Assembly (NCBI GenBank): GCA_001915575.1
Contig: MNQT01000024.1
Location: forward strand, 58,948 to 122,947
Direction: 5' to 3'
Length of the DNA stretch: 64,000 nt
DNA from: Bacteroides sp. CAG:1060_57_27
GTDB taxonomy: Bacteria; Bacteroidota; Bacteroidia; Bacteroidales; UBA932
The notes beneath the pieces were generated by a model. It was not told the origin of the DNA and did no database searches. It was given only the letters and a program-made list of their open reading frames with translations. Of this stretch, positions 52,066 to 61,341 are shown piece by piece. Both the position numbers and the translations under genes were made by a program. The first letter of the stretch is position 1; the number at the start of each line of letters is the position of its first letter.

Positions 52066-53142
52066 CTATTTTAACTGATATTCGGAGACATTTTTCAGAC
52101 CTGGTATTCCGTAGTATGCGGAGACCAGGTCTCCTTTCAGATATACCTGCCGTCCTTCGAGGGAGGGGTTGTCCTGCAGGTTCAGCTCGTCGCGCACATT
52201 CCCGCTCTTGAGCTCGACGCTCAGGCAGTAGCGGGTGTCTGCGGTGGAGCTCCTGCCTCCGAGTACTATGTTGGTCTGCCTGTCGAAGGGCCCATCGAAG
52301 CTGACCTTTCCTGTGCCGGTGGCAACCCCCACGATATATCCCAGTACCCATACGTCCTTTTCGCCGGGGTGCATTCTCGCCTCGGAGACATCGTAGGCGT
52401 TGTCTATGTCGCCCGCGTAGTCCTCTCCGTAACGGTAGCTGTCGTTGAGGTAGCTCCTGCTGCTGTCCACGCTGATGCTGATCTCTCCGCCCGGAGCCGT
52501 CCCGCCGGCCGTGGAAAGGCTTACCGTCAGCATCTGCTGCGCCTCGAGCAGCCGGGAGAACAGCATCTGGCTTTCGCCGTAGGCGCGCAGGCTCACGCTG
52601 ACGGCTCCAGGATCGAAGTAGGCGTAGTCGTCCTGCGAGTAGCCGCAGCTGAGGGAGCCGGCCTCGGAAGAGTAGACTATCTCGGCGTCGGGGAAGGCGT
52701 CCATGAAGCTCTTGTCGGCAACCGCCCTTATACCACAGTTGCTCTGGGTGCAGAGCAGGCTTACCCCGACGCTCTGTCCCTTTTCCACCACTACCACCCT
52801 GCTGTCCGAGAAGCACGGCGAGCCGAAGGCCGGGGCGTCGAAGGCGATCGATGCCGCGCTTACGGTATAGCTTCCCGCCGGGACTTCCAGTTCGTCGGGG
52901 GAGTCGCCGAAGCGTCCTTCATAGACGGCTTTCCCTTTCGAGTCGCATACGCTCAGGATGAAGTCTTCGGTATCCGGCAGGGCGTCTGTCCCGCCGTCTT
53001 TGAGAGATATCGCCCCGGCGGAGGCCGGAGTGCCGAGGCTGACGGTTATGGTGCCGCTGCCTCCCGGGATCTTTGCGCATCCTCCCGCCGCAAGCATGCA
53101 CGGGAGGAACAGGGGAATCATGCATTTGTCGAAGTGTCTCAT
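52066..53142 (-). CDS. Lipoprotein with DUF4493-like and DUF6359 (OB-fold)-like domains
   Basis: A 358-residue lipoprotein (MRHFDKCMIPLFLPCMLAAGGC). Residues about 30-250 resemble DUF4493 (beta-rich; LPDTEDFILSVCDSKGKAVYEG, VPAGSYTVSA, YFDPGAVSVSLRAYGE). The C-terminal 110 residues (KDVWVLGYIVGVATGTGKVSF ... NIVLGGRSST ... LQDNPSLEGRQVYLKGDLVSAYYGIPGLKNVSEYQ) resemble the OB-like DUF6359. Both domains are common in Bacteroidales surface proteins; function is unknown. A -7 box TACCTTTG is at 53168-53175 (minus). Confidence 0.78.
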   Translation of the reverse strand: MRHFDKCMIPLFLPCMLAAGGCAKIPGGSGTITVSLGTPASAGAISLKDGGTDALPDTEDFILSVCDSKGKAVYEGRFGDSPDELEVPAGSYTVSAASIAFDAPAFGSPCFSDSRVVVVEKGQSVGVSLLCTQSNCGIRAVADKSFMDAFPDAEIVYSSEAGSLSCGYSQDDYAYFDPGAVSVSLRAYGESQMLFSRLLEAQQMLTVSLSTAGGTAPGGEISISVDSSRSYLNDSYRYGEDYAGDIDNAYDVSEARMHPGEKDVWVLGYIVGVATGTGKVSFDGPFDRQTNIVLGGRSSTADTRYCLSVELKSGNVRDELNLQDNPSLEGRQVYLKGDLVSAYYGIPGLKNVSEYQLK

Positions 53143-53167
53143 AGCGTTTCTGTTTGTCTTACGGCTG

Positions 53168-53175
53168 CAAAGGTA
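53168..53175 (-). promoter_or_regulatory. -7 box for the DUF4493-type lipoprotein gene
   Basis: TACCTTTG on the minus strand, 25 nt upstream of ATG 53142. Confidence 0.5.
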
Positions 53176-53238
53176 GGCACGGGTTCCGTATAATCGGAAA
53201 AGAAACGGAAAAATTGCCGAAACCGCAGTAAAACTTCA

Positions 53239-53268
53239 CCCCTTCCTTGCATCACTGCGAGGAAGGGG
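53239..53268. other. Hairpin in a divergent intergenic region
   Basis: CCCCTTCCTTGC (53239-53250) pairs with GCGAGGAAGGGG (53257-53268): 12 pairs including one wobble, with a 6-nt loop. No T-tract follows on either side. It lies between the DUF4493-type gene and the M16 gene, upstream of both promoters, so it may be a protein-binding site or a relic terminator. Confidence 0.4.
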
Positions 53269-53357
53269 CTACTTTAACCTAAACTTAAACTATGAAAAAC
53301 TTCAGTCCAAAGATAGCTTCTTTTTTGAAATATGCAATAAGATTTTATAAAAATTTA

Positions 53358-53365
53358 TATTTTTG
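53358..53365 (+). promoter_or_regulatory. -7 box for the M16 peptidase operon
   Basis: TATTTTTG in AT-rich DNA, 35 nt before ATG 53401. Confidence 0.5.
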
Positions 53366-53400
53366 TACTGGTATTGCCTTAATTCTTAATCGGTATCGCA

Positions 53401-56322
53401 ATGAAAGCTATCAAGTATCTCGCCCTGTCGGCCGTGTCGGTCGCGGTGCTTGCGCTGCTTGCGCTGCTTTCCGGCTGCGGAAAGAAGTATGAGACGGTGA
53501 GCGGAGATCCGCTCAAGACTAAAATATACACTCTCGACAACGGACTCAGGCTCTATATGTCCGTGAACAGGGAGACTCCGCGCATCCAGACCTATATCGC
53601 GGTCAAGGTCGGCAGCAAGAACGACCCCTCCGAGACCACCGGACTCGCGCACTACTTCGAACACCTGATGTTCAAGGGCACCGAGAGCTTCGGAACTACC
53701 GACTATGCGGCCGAGAAGCCCATGCTCGACGAGATAGAGGCCCTTTTCGAGCGGTACCGCGCGACGGACGACGAGGATGAGAGGGCGGCGATCTACCATA
53801 GGATAGACTCCGTGAGCTACGAGGCCTCCAAGCTCGCGATACCCAACGAGTACGACAAGCTTATGGCGATAATAGGCGCCGAGGGCACGAACGCCTGGAC
53901 CTCGAACGACGAGACCGTCTATACCGAGGACATTCCCTCCAACCAGATAGACAACTGGGCCCGCATACAGGCCGACAGGTTCCGTCACGGCGTGATAAGG
54001 GGCTTCCACACGGAGCTCGAGACCATATACGAGGAGAAGAACATGTCGCTGACGAGCGATTCCGACAGGATGTGGGACGCGGTGTTCGCGGCACTCTTCC
54101 CCAACCACCCCTACGGACAGCAGACTACGCTCGGCAGCCAGGAACACCTGAAGAACCCTTCTATCACCAATGTGAAGGAATATCACGACACCTACTATGT
54201 GCCCAACAACATCGCTATCTGCGTGTCGGGCGACTTCGACCCGGACGAAATGGTGGAAGCCGTCGAGAAGTATTTCGGCGACTGGGAGCCCAACCCTTCG
54301 ATACCCGAGCTCGAGTATGAGAAGGAGCAGCCCATAGAGACGCCCGTCGTGAAGGAGGTTTACGGACTCGAGTCGGAGTTCGTGACCCTCGCGTGGCCCC
54401 TGCCTGCCGCCTCCGACCTGAAGACCGCGGCGGTGTCGGACATCGCTTCCTACATACTCCAGAACGGTTACTGCGGCCTCATCGACCTCGACGTGACCCA
54501 GCAGCAGAAGGTGCTGGCGATGTCGGCCGGCACCGTCCCCATGGCAGACTACGGCGCGATGCTCGTCATAGGCTATCCCAAGGAGGGACAGAGCCTTGAC
54601 GAGGTCAGGGACATAACCCTCGGGGAGATAGCCAGGCTGCGCAGCGGAGATTTCGACGAGTCCCTGATTTCCGCGACTGTGAACAACCTGAAGCTGAATC
54701 AGATGAGGGCGCTCGAGAGCAATGCTGCGCGTGCGCAGAGTTATGTGACGGCCTTCATCAACGGCATACCCTGGAAGGATGCTGCCCGCGAGATGGACAT
54801 GCTCGCCGAAGTCACCAAGGAAGATGTAGTGGCCTTCGCGCAGAAGTATCTCGGGGAGAACTCCTATGCCATAGTATACAAGCGCCAGGGCGAGGACAGG
54901 ACCGTGCAGAAGATCGCCGCCCCCGAGATAACCCCCATAGTCTCCAACAGGGACATACAGAGCGACTTCCTGACGGAGATACAGAATACCGAAGTGACTC
55001 CGATAGAGCCCGTGTTCGTCGATTTCTCCAGGGACATGTCCAGGTTCAGCCTCGCCGACGGCCCCGAGGTGCTCTACAAGCACAACGAACTCAACGATCT
55101 TTTCACGCTCCAGCTGAGGTTCAACTACGGAACCCTGGACGACCCCGAGCTTTCGGTGGCCGCAAGCTACCTGTCCTACCTCGGTACGCAGGATATGAGC
55201 GCCGAGGAACTTGCCTCAAGGATGTACGCTCTCGGGTGCAGTTATTCGTTCGGCAGCGGCTCGACGATGTCGTACCTTACGCTCAGCGGACTCGGCGAGA
55301 ACATGGGCGAGGCCCTCGCCCTGGTCGAGGACCTGATTTTCAACGCAGTGCCCGACGAGGGGATACTCGAGGGCATAAAGTCCGACGTGCTCAAGTCGAG
55401 GGAAGACAGCAAGAAGTCGCAGAGCAGCTGCCTGAGCGCGCTTTCCCGCTACGTGTTCTACGGAAAGGACTATGTAGGCAGGAATACGCTTTCCAATGAC
55501 GAAATCATGGCCCTAAGTTCGGAAAGGCTGCTGACGAAGTTCAGGGACCTGTTCTCTCTCGGCCACGAAGTGCTCTACTACGGCCCTATGGAAGAGAAGG
55601 CGCTCGAGAAGACACTCTCCGATAATCACAGGTATACCCGGGGCGCCGGGCCGCTTCCCGAGAAGTTCATCGAATGGCAGCAGACTCCGTCGGACAGGGT
55701 GGTGATGGCCCAGTATGACGCCAACCAGATATACTATATCCAGTATTCCTGTGACGGAAGGGTGTTTGATCCTTCGATTACCTCCGTGGAGAGGCTGTAT
55801 AACGAGTACTTCGGCGGCGGAATGAACTCCATCGTCTTCCAGGAGATGAGGGAGGCGAGGGGTCTCGCCTATTCGGCGGACGCCTTCTTCGACGAACCTT
55901 TGCATGAGGGCGGAGCCTACTCCTACACGGCAATCATAGCGACGCAGAACGACAAGATGCGCCAGGCGGTGGAGGCTTTCGATTCGATAATCAATGACAT
56001 GCCCCGTTCCGAGGCCGCGTTCCAGGTGGCGAAGGATGCCCTCGTCGGGCGCTTGCGTACGGCCAGGACGACGGGAATCGGCGTCCTCGACTCCTACCTT
56101 GCGTGCAGGAGGATGGGTCTTTCCGAGCCCCTTACGAAGCAGGTATACGAGACCGTGCAGGGCCTGACCCTCGACGATATCGTGAAGTTCCAGCAGGAGT
56201 GGGTGAAAGGCCGCGACTACTGCTATGCGGTACTGGGCGACATCGACGATCTCGACACACGTTTCCTTTCGACCCTCGGTCCCGTCGAGGTGCTGAGCCT
56301 GGAGGATATATTCGGATATTAG
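53401..56322 (+). CDS. M16-family zinc metallopeptidase lipoprotein (two-domain, pitrilysin type)
   Basis: A 973-residue lipoprotein (MKAIKYLALSAVSVAVLALLALLSGC). The inverted zinc motif is GLAHYFEHLMFKGT (H-x-x-E-H, about residues 78-82), and the third ligand Glu lies in ELETIYEEKNMS. An M16C-like domain follows (NIAICVSGDFDPDEMVEAVEKYFGDW), then a second inactive M16 half (about 530-970, with FGGGMNSIVFQEMREARGLAYSADAFF). It probably degrades peptides in the periplasm or at the surface. UbiA-like and radical SAM genes follow at 3 and 7 nt spacing. Confidence 0.93.
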   Translation: MKAIKYLALSAVSVAVLALLALLSGCGKKYETVSGDPLKTKIYTLDNGLRLYMSVNRETPRIQTYIAVKVGSKNDPSETTGLAHYFEHLMFKGTESFGTTDYAAEKPMLDEIEALFERYRATDDEDERAAIYHRIDSVSYEASKLAIPNEYDKLMAIIGAEGTNAWTSNDETVYTEDIPSNQIDNWARIQADRFRHGVIRGFHTELETIYEEKNMSLTSDSDRMWDAVFAALFPNHPYGQQTTLGSQEHLKNPSITNVKEYHDTYYVPNNIAICVSGDFDPDEMVEAVEKYFGDWEPNPSIPELEYEKEQPIETPVVKEVYGLESEFVTLAWPLPAASDLKTAAVSDIASYILQNGYCGLIDLDVTQQQKVLAMSAGTVPMADYGAMLVIGYPKEGQSLDEVRDITLGEIARLRSGDFDESLISATVNNLKLNQMRALESNAARAQSYVTAFINGIPWKDAAREMDMLAEVTKEDVVAFAQKYLGENSYAIVYKRQGEDRTVQKIAAPEITPIVSNRDIQSDFLTEIQNTEVTPIEPVFVDFSRDMSRFSLADGPEVLYKHNELNDLFTLQLRFNYGTLDDPELSVAASYLSYLGTQDMSAEELASRMYALGCSYSFGSGSTMSYLTLSGLGENMGEALALVEDLIFNAVPDEGILEGIKSDVLKSREDSKKSQSSCLSALSRYVFYGKDYVGRNTLSNDEIMALSSERLLTKFRDLFSLGHEVLYYGPMEEKALEKTLSDNHRYTRGAGPLPEKFIEWQQTPSDRVVMAQYDANQIYYIQYSCDGRVFDPSITSVERLYNEYFGGGMNSIVFQEMREARGLAYSADAFFDEPLHEGGAYSYTAIIATQNDKMRQAVEAFDSIINDMPRSEAAFQVAKDALVGRLRTARTTGIGVLDSYLACRRMGLSEPLTKQVYETVQGLTLDDIVKFQQEWVKGRDYCYAVLGDIDDLDTRFLSTLGPVEVLSLEDIFGY

Positions 56323-56325
56323 CAG

Positions 56326-57366
56326 ATGAATAATGTAGTTTCCCGCTGGCTGCGTAACGCGCGCTCCGTGTCCCTGGCACAGAGCGTGCTTCCGGCCGTA
56401 CTCGCCGTCGTTCTCGCGCTCGGCTCTCCCGGATTCAATATCCTGTACTCGCTGCTCGCCGTGTTCGGCGTGGCCTGCGCACACCTTGCGATGAATCTCG
56501 CGGACGACTATTTCGACTTCAAGGCCGACATGCTCTCCGACCGCGACAAGGTGGTGCGCAAGGGATTCAGGGCCATGATGCTGAAATATCCCTATCTTAC
56601 CGACGGCAGCCAGACGCCTGCGGGTCTTGCCCGGGCGATCGCCTGCTTCGTCGCGGCGGCTCTGCTCTGCGGTGCCGTGATATTCTGCGGAAGGACGGCC
56701 ACCGGCGGGTTCACCGGAGCGGAAGGTTCCTGGTGGATACTGCTGTTCTGCCTTTCCGCCGGCTTCCTCGGGGTGTTCTACTCGGCGCCTCCGCTGAAGC
56801 TTGCGTACCGCGGCCTCGGAGAGCCTGTGATCGGCCTTATCTTCGGGCCGCTGCTGATGCTCGGCGTGTACTATTCAAGCTGCGGGAAGGTAAGTCCCGA
56901 AGTGTTGTGGATCTCGCTGCCGCTGGGGCTCATGGTGATGAACATACTCTATACGCACAGCTTCGTCGAGAAGGACAGCGACGAGGAGTCGAACAAGATG
57001 ACCCTCGCGCGGCTGATAGGCTCCTATTCCGTCAATGCGCGTGCCGCCGTGGTCATAAACATGCTTCCCTACGCTATCGTGATCTTCGCCGTGTGCATGG
57101 GTTTCCTGCATCCGGCCTATCTGGTGCTGCTCTCGGTGCTCCCGAGGAGCATCTGGCTGTGCCGTTCGCTCGCGTCCTATGCCGCCGGAGACACTTCCGT
57201 CCCGGACAGGCCGGAGTGGTGGCTCGGACGCATGCCTCGCTGGGAGGCCATGAAGGCATCCGGCGTGGACTGGTTCATGATGCGCTGGCTCGCATCGCGC
57301 AACATACTTTCGGCGTTCTGCCTGCTCACGGTGGCCGTGCGCCTGTTGCTGTTGATTTTAAACTGA
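56326..57366 (+). CDS. UbiA-family prenyltransferase, MenA-like
   Basis: A 346-residue membrane protein with about eight or nine helices. The first Asp-rich motif is NLADDYFDFKAD (about residues 57-68), and the second conserved region is THSFVEKDSDEESNK. MenA (1,4-dihydroxy-2-naphthoate polyprenyltransferase, making demethylmenaquinone) is the closest type in this order, but other aromatic or lipid prenyl transfers are possible, and the radical SAM partner 7 nt downstream hints at a specialised pathway. Confidence 0.8.
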   Translation: MNNVVSRWLRNARSVSLAQSVLPAVLAVVLALGSPGFNILYSLLAVFGVACAHLAMNLADDYFDFKADMLSDRDKVVRKGFRAMMLKYPYLTDGSQTPAGLARAIACFVAAALLCGAVIFCGRTATGGFTGAEGSWWILLFCLSAGFLGVFYSAPPLKLAYRGLGEPVIGLIFGPLLMLGVYYSSCGKVSPEVLWISLPLGLMVMNILYTHSFVEKDSDEESNKMTLARLIGSYSVNARAAVVINMLPYAIVIFAVCMGFLHPAYLVLLSVLPRSIWLCRSLASYAAGDTSVPDRPEWWLGRMPRWEAMKASGVDWFMMRWLASRNILSAFCLLTVAVRLLLLILN

Positions 57367-57373
57367 GATAGAT

Positions 57374-58273
57374 ATGAACAAGTTAGGTCAGATGATGTAT
57401 CTGCCGCTGTGGTGGGTGCGTGCTGTGCTCGGACGCAGGAAGCCCCTGCAGAGCGTCGTCTTCATTTCCGACAGGTGCAACCTGAGCTGCAAGCACTGCA
57501 ACGTGTATAATCATCTCGCGCCTGTAGACAAGACTTTTGCGCAGATAGAGGAGGAACTGCGCTACTGCTACGGTCTCGGTTCGCGCTTCGTGGACTTCGA
57601 GGGAGGCGAGCCTTTCCTCTGGAGGGACGGGGAGCGCGATGTCAACGACCTCTGCCGGCTCGCGAAATCGATAGGCTTCTACTCGTGCACGATAACGACC
57701 AACGCGCAGATGCCTTTCGACGGCAGCGTCGCCGACAGTATCTGGGTGTCGCTTGACGGGGTGGGGGAATATCACGAGAGAGTCAGGGGCAAGGGCACTT
57801 TCGCTCGGCTCGAGAAGAACATAGCCTCTTGCGGATGCCGGCATCTGAGCGCCAACATGGCGATAAACTCCCTGAACTGCGACAATGTCGCGCAGACCAT
57901 AGAATATGTCGCGTCGAACCCTGCGTTCAGGAGCATCTCGCTGAACTTCCATACGCCGTTCCCCGGGACGGAGGATCTCGAGGTGCCGCACGACAGGAGG
58001 GTGGAGACGATCGACATGATAATCTCCTACAAGAAGAAGGGCTATCCCATAATGAACTCCGTGAGCGGGCTCAGGAAGATGAAGGACAACGACTTCGTGA
58101 TGCGCTGCTGGATGACCAACTTCATCTTCGCAGACGGTACGAGGAGCCCTCAGTGCATAGGCTACGAGCAGGGTATCTGCGCGAAGTGCGGATTCTGCAT
58201 GGCGGGCGAGGAGTCTGCTGTTATGGAGCTCAGACCCGACACGATACTCTCCGGCCTCAGGCTCAGGGTTTAG
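57374..58273 (+). CDS. Radical SAM protein
   Basis: A 299-residue radical SAM enzyme. The cluster motif is SDRCNLSCKHCNVYN (CxxxCxxC, about residues 33-40). Then come DFEGGEPFLW (SAM-contact GGEP), TTNAQMPFDGSVADSIWVSLDG, and a C-terminal cysteine set CIGYEQGICAKCGFCMAG that could bind an auxiliary cluster. It resembles SPASM/HpnH-like proteins in layout. The substrate is unknown; linkage to a UbiA-type prenyltransferase suggests lipid or quinone modification, as an inference. Confidence 0.85.
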   Translation: MNKLGQMMYLPLWWVRAVLGRRKPLQSVVFISDRCNLSCKHCNVYNHLAPVDKTFAQIEEELRYCYGLGSRFVDFEGGEPFLWRDGERDVNDLCRLAKSIGFYSCTITTNAQMPFDGSVADSIWVSLDGVGEYHERVRGKGTFARLEKNIASCGCRHLSANMAINSLNCDNVAQTIEYVASNPAFRSISLNFHTPFPGTEDLEVPHDRRVETIDMIISYKKKGYPIMNSVSGLRKMKDNDFVMRCWMTNFIFADGTRSPQCIGYEQGICAKCGFCMAGEESAVMELRPDTILSGLRLRV

Positions 58274-58334
58274 GGATCCGGGCTCAGCTCTCAGGAGCTT
58301 AGGGACTTGGACTCCTGGTCTCTGGCTCCGTATT

Positions 58335-58353
58335 CCGGGAGCCGGGCTCCCGG
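58335..58353. terminator. Palindrome between convergent genes (possible terminator)
   Basis: CCGGGAGCC-G-GGCTCCCGG, a 19-nt near-perfect palindrome, sits just after the minus-strand gene's stop and 62 nt after the radical SAM stop. It has no T-tract; it is GC-rich and could stop transcription both ways. Confidence 0.35.
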
Positions 58354-59493
58354 CTACCTGGTGACCTTCTTGCTCGCGAGGTTCAGCCTGTAGCTGAAAT
58401 CCCTGCTGCCGTGGTAGAAGTGCATGTTCAGGGTGTTGGGGTCGATGAAGCGTATGTCGTTGAGCAGACGGTCGGTACGGTGGTTCTTGCTCTCGGGCTC
58501 CGCCCATGCCAGCACATAGTTGCCGTCGTCCTTCTGGTAGGCGACGATCACGCTGTAACCGCGGATGTCCATTATGACCGCCCTGTATCTTGAACTCTGG
58601 ACTATGCCTTTCGCCGAAGCGAAGCCCTGCACGAGCGAACTCTGCGGATCGAGGATGTTGACTTTCACGCCCGAGGCTTTGCCCTGTGCGTCCGGGTTGT
58701 TATCCAGCCACCATTCGATCGAGATGTCCGTGAGGTAGTCAGGAAGCGGGATCTCCTCGAGCAGGGGATTGTCGTCGATGCTCTTTGCGAGCAGCCTCAT
58801 CTGGGGTGTGTCCATGGACGGTGCGAGAGCCTCGTTGCTTCGTCCGCTTATCCTGTACGGCTGCCCTTCCTGCGGCGGCAGAGCCTCTCCCTCGAAGCTG
58901 ATGCAGCCGATGAAGTCGCTGTCGGGGCCGTAGCAGACTCCTACATAGCTCCTTGCTCCGCTTTCGGAGGAGCCCAGTATGTAGTCCAGCTGATAGAACC
59001 TTTCGCCCCTTATTTCGTAGCTGAGGGTGCTGTCGGCGAAGGCCCTGCTGTCCATACCGTCCGCCGCGGCGCAGTATACGCCGTAGGACTGCGTTTCAGT
59101 CCATTCCGCAGTTCCCGGCCTGCGCTCGAGCCTGTAGATGTGCACGCAGTCGAGGGAGTCGGGCGGAAGCGCGAGGGCGTGTATGATGTCTACCGCGTCC
59201 ACACGCCTCGCGAAGGCCCTGAACTGCTGCCCCGAGGGTATGAACGCCGAGGCTATGCCGCGCGCGTCGGCCTCGGAGTAGGGGCTGATGCTTAGCAGGG
59301 TGTCGCGTCTGGCCGCGATGTCGGCTCCGTAGGCGGAGTCCGGATACTTGCTGAGGAACCTGTCGTATGCCTCGAGGTCCGCCTTCTCTATTGCCTTGCG
59401 GTAGTTCCTCGTCTCCGCGCGGCTCTGCGCCGAGGCGTCGAATCCGGCCGCCGTCAGCAGCAGGAGCGCGAGCACGCCGTATAATCCTTTCAT
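58354..59493 (-). CDS. Secreted protein of unknown function
   Basis: A 379-residue protein with a signal peptide (MKGLYGVLALLLLTAAGFDASAQ). The segment NYRKAIEKADLEAYDRFLSKYPDSAYGADIAARRDTLL looks like a degenerate TPR/YbgF-type N-terminal element; the rest is unrecognised. Its ATG overlaps the stop of the upstream DPP4-like gene (ATGA), so the two are translationally coupled, suggesting a shared process. Confidence 0.75.
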   Translation of the reverse strand: MKGLYGVLALLLLTAAGFDASAQSRAETRNYRKAIEKADLEAYDRFLSKYPDSAYGADIAARRDTLLSISPYSEADARGIASAFIPSGQQFRAFARRVDAVDIIHALALPPDSLDCVHIYRLERRPGTAEWTETQSYGVYCAAADGMDSRAFADSTLSYEIRGERFYQLDYILGSSESGARSYVGVCYGPDSDFIGCISFEGEALPPQEGQPYRISGRSNEALAPSMDTPQMRLLAKSIDDNPLLEEIPLPDYLTDISIEWWLDNNPDAQGKASGVKVNILDPQSSLVQGFASAKGIVQSSRYRAVIMDIRGYSVIVAYQKDDGNYVLAWAEPESKNHRTDRLLNDIRFIDPNTLNMHFYHGSRDFSYRLNLASKKVTR

Positions 59494-61334
59494 AAATATG
59501 TCTCGAAGTAGTCTGTTATCTTGTCGTAGAGGTGGACTCTCGCGCGTCCCATCATGTTGTGGGCCTCGAGCGGGTAGGGAAAGTAGTCTATGCGCTTCTC
59601 CTCGCGTATACAGGCCTGCAGGAACGAGAGCGAGTGCTCCCATACCACCGTGTCGTCGAGCACTCCCTGGCATATCAGGACCCTGCCGGTGAGGTTGTCG
59701 GCCTTGCCGACGAGCGAAGTGAGCGCGTATCCTTCCGGATTGTCCTGCGGACGGTCCATGTATCTTTCTCCGTACATCACCTCGTACCATTTCCAGTCGA
59801 TGACCGGGCCTCCTGCTACCGCCACCTTGAAGAAGCCGGGATTGTCGCAGGCGAGGGTCAGTGTCATGAAGCCTCCGTAGCTCCAGCCGTGCACGCCTAT
59901 GCGCTCACGGTCTATCGCGGGAATCCTGTCGAGGAGCGCGTTTATGCCTGCCATCTGGTCGGCCGCCTCGGCTACCCCGCACTGCCTGTTTAGGGCCTTC
60001 TCGAACGCGGCCCCGCGGTTCTGCGTACCGCGGTTGTCCTGGACATACACGAAATAGCCCTTCTGCGCCATAAGCATCTCCCACATGCGGATGTTGCCGA
60101 GATAACTGTCGGTGACCATCTGCGAATGCGGGCCTCCGTAGACATAGACGATAAGCGGATATTCCTTCGAAGGGTCGTAGTCGAGCGGATAGAACAGGCG
60201 GTAGTAGTTGTCGTACTTCCCGTCGGCGGAACGGACGGTGCCGAGTTCGGCCCTGCACTGCGCATATTCATCGAGAGGGTCGAGGGCCGTGAGGATATGG
60301 TTGACCACGTTGCCCTCGCAGTCCTTGACTACGGTGACTCCGGGCACGTTGAAACTGCTGTAGCGGTCTATGAACTTCGTGCAGTCCGGTGACATGTCTA
60401 TCTCGTGCCAGCCTTTCTCCCAGGTCAGCCTTTCAGGCCTGGAATGGCCGCTGCGGCGCAGCCTGATCCTGAACAGGTGGTTCTCCACGGGAGAGACCTC
60501 GGCAGAGGTGTAGTAGACATATCTGCCGTCGTCGGCTATGTAGCTTACGTCGGCGTCGCACTCCGTCAGCCTCCTGACATTGCCGAGCGTATCGCAGAGG
60601 TAGAGGTTCTTGTATCCGTCGCGGTTGTCGGTGCGGTAGAGGAACTCATAGCTGCCCTTGATGAAGTACAGCGGATCCTGCGGCTCCACCCAGGCGTCGT
60701 TGTGCTCGCTCAGTATGGTACGCACGAACGAACCGTCGTCGGAGCGGTACATGTTGAGGTTCATGTCATGCTGGCTGCGGCTTAGCACCTGCACGAATAT
60801 GTAGCGCCCGTCGGGCGACCAGGTGATTCCGGTGAGGTAGCGCTCCTCGTCGAAGTCGGTGACTCCGAGCGTGCACAGTTCGTTGCCGAGCGTGTCGCAC
60901 ACGACCAGCGAAAGCCTCTCGGATGCGGTTCCCGCCATGGGATAGCGCAGGGGCACGGTGCTGCCGTCGCCGAGGTTGATGTCGAACATCGGAAATATCC
61001 CCACGGCCCTCTCGTCCTTCCTGTAGACCGCTATCCTGCTTCCGTCGGGTGAGGGGAACACGCCTCCGCGGTAGCCGAACTCGCTGCGGCTCACGACCCC
61101 GCCGTAGGATATGCCCGGCTCAGGGCTTTCAGGCAGGGTGTAGAGCGTTCCGGAAGACTCGGGAGTCTTCGTGAGCTTCCCGTCGGCGGTCCAGTACAGG
61201 CTCACCCTTTCGGGGAGCACCGACCTTACGCCCTGACCTACTGATTCCTCGACCGTGAGCATCCTCGCTCCGGGATTGCCCTCGGGATGCGTCGCCAGCA
61301 CTCCGAGTATGAGACCGATAAGGCAGCTCAGCAT
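59490..61334 (-). CDS. S9-family prolyl dipeptidyl peptidase (DPP4-like)
   Basis: A 614-residue protein with an N-terminal signal or anchor (MLSCLIGLILGVLATHPEG). A beta-propeller (about residues 40-360) precedes an alpha/beta hydrolase domain with nucleophile GWSYGGFMTL, acid in QGVLDDTVVWEHS and His in PLEAHNMMG. It is shorter than typical DPP4 (about 720), mostly at the N-terminus. It likely releases X-Pro or X-Ala dipeptides in the periplasm; the local DPP11-like gene would complement it. It lies 7 nt after the small upstream gene and overlaps the downstream one by 4 nt. Confidence 0.9.
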   Translation of the reverse strand: MLSCLIGLILGVLATHPEGNPGARMLTVEESVGQGVRSVLPERVSLYWTADGKLTKTPESSGTLYTLPESPEPGISYGGVVSRSEFGYRGGVFPSPDGSRIAVYRKDERAVGIFPMFDINLGDGSTVPLRYPMAGTASERLSLVVCDTLGNELCTLGVTDFDEERYLTGITWSPDGRYIFVQVLSRSQHDMNLNMYRSDDGSFVRTILSEHNDAWVEPQDPLYFIKGSYEFLYRTDNRDGYKNLYLCDTLGNVRRLTECDADVSYIADDGRYVYYTSAEVSPVENHLFRIRLRRSGHSRPERLTWEKGWHEIDMSPDCTKFIDRYSSFNVPGVTVVKDCEGNVVNHILTALDPLDEYAQCRAELGTVRSADGKYDNYYRLFYPLDYDPSKEYPLIVYVYGGPHSQMVTDSYLGNIRMWEMLMAQKGYFVYVQDNRGTQNRGAAFEKALNRQCGVAEAADQMAGINALLDRIPAIDRERIGVHGWSYGGFMTLTLACDNPGFFKVAVAGGPVIDWKWYEVMYGERYMDRPQDNPEGYALTSLVGKADNLTGRVLICQGVLDDTVVWEHSLSFLQACIREEKRIDYFPYPLEAHNMMGRARVHLYDKITDYFETYL

Positions 61335-61341
61335 CTTTCGC

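Noticed and set aside
53292-53492. 66-codon frame starting MKNFSPKIASF upstream of the M16 gene
   Set aside because: It spans the M16 promoter and runs out of frame into the M16 coding region; its second half is the shadow of the lipoprotein signal.
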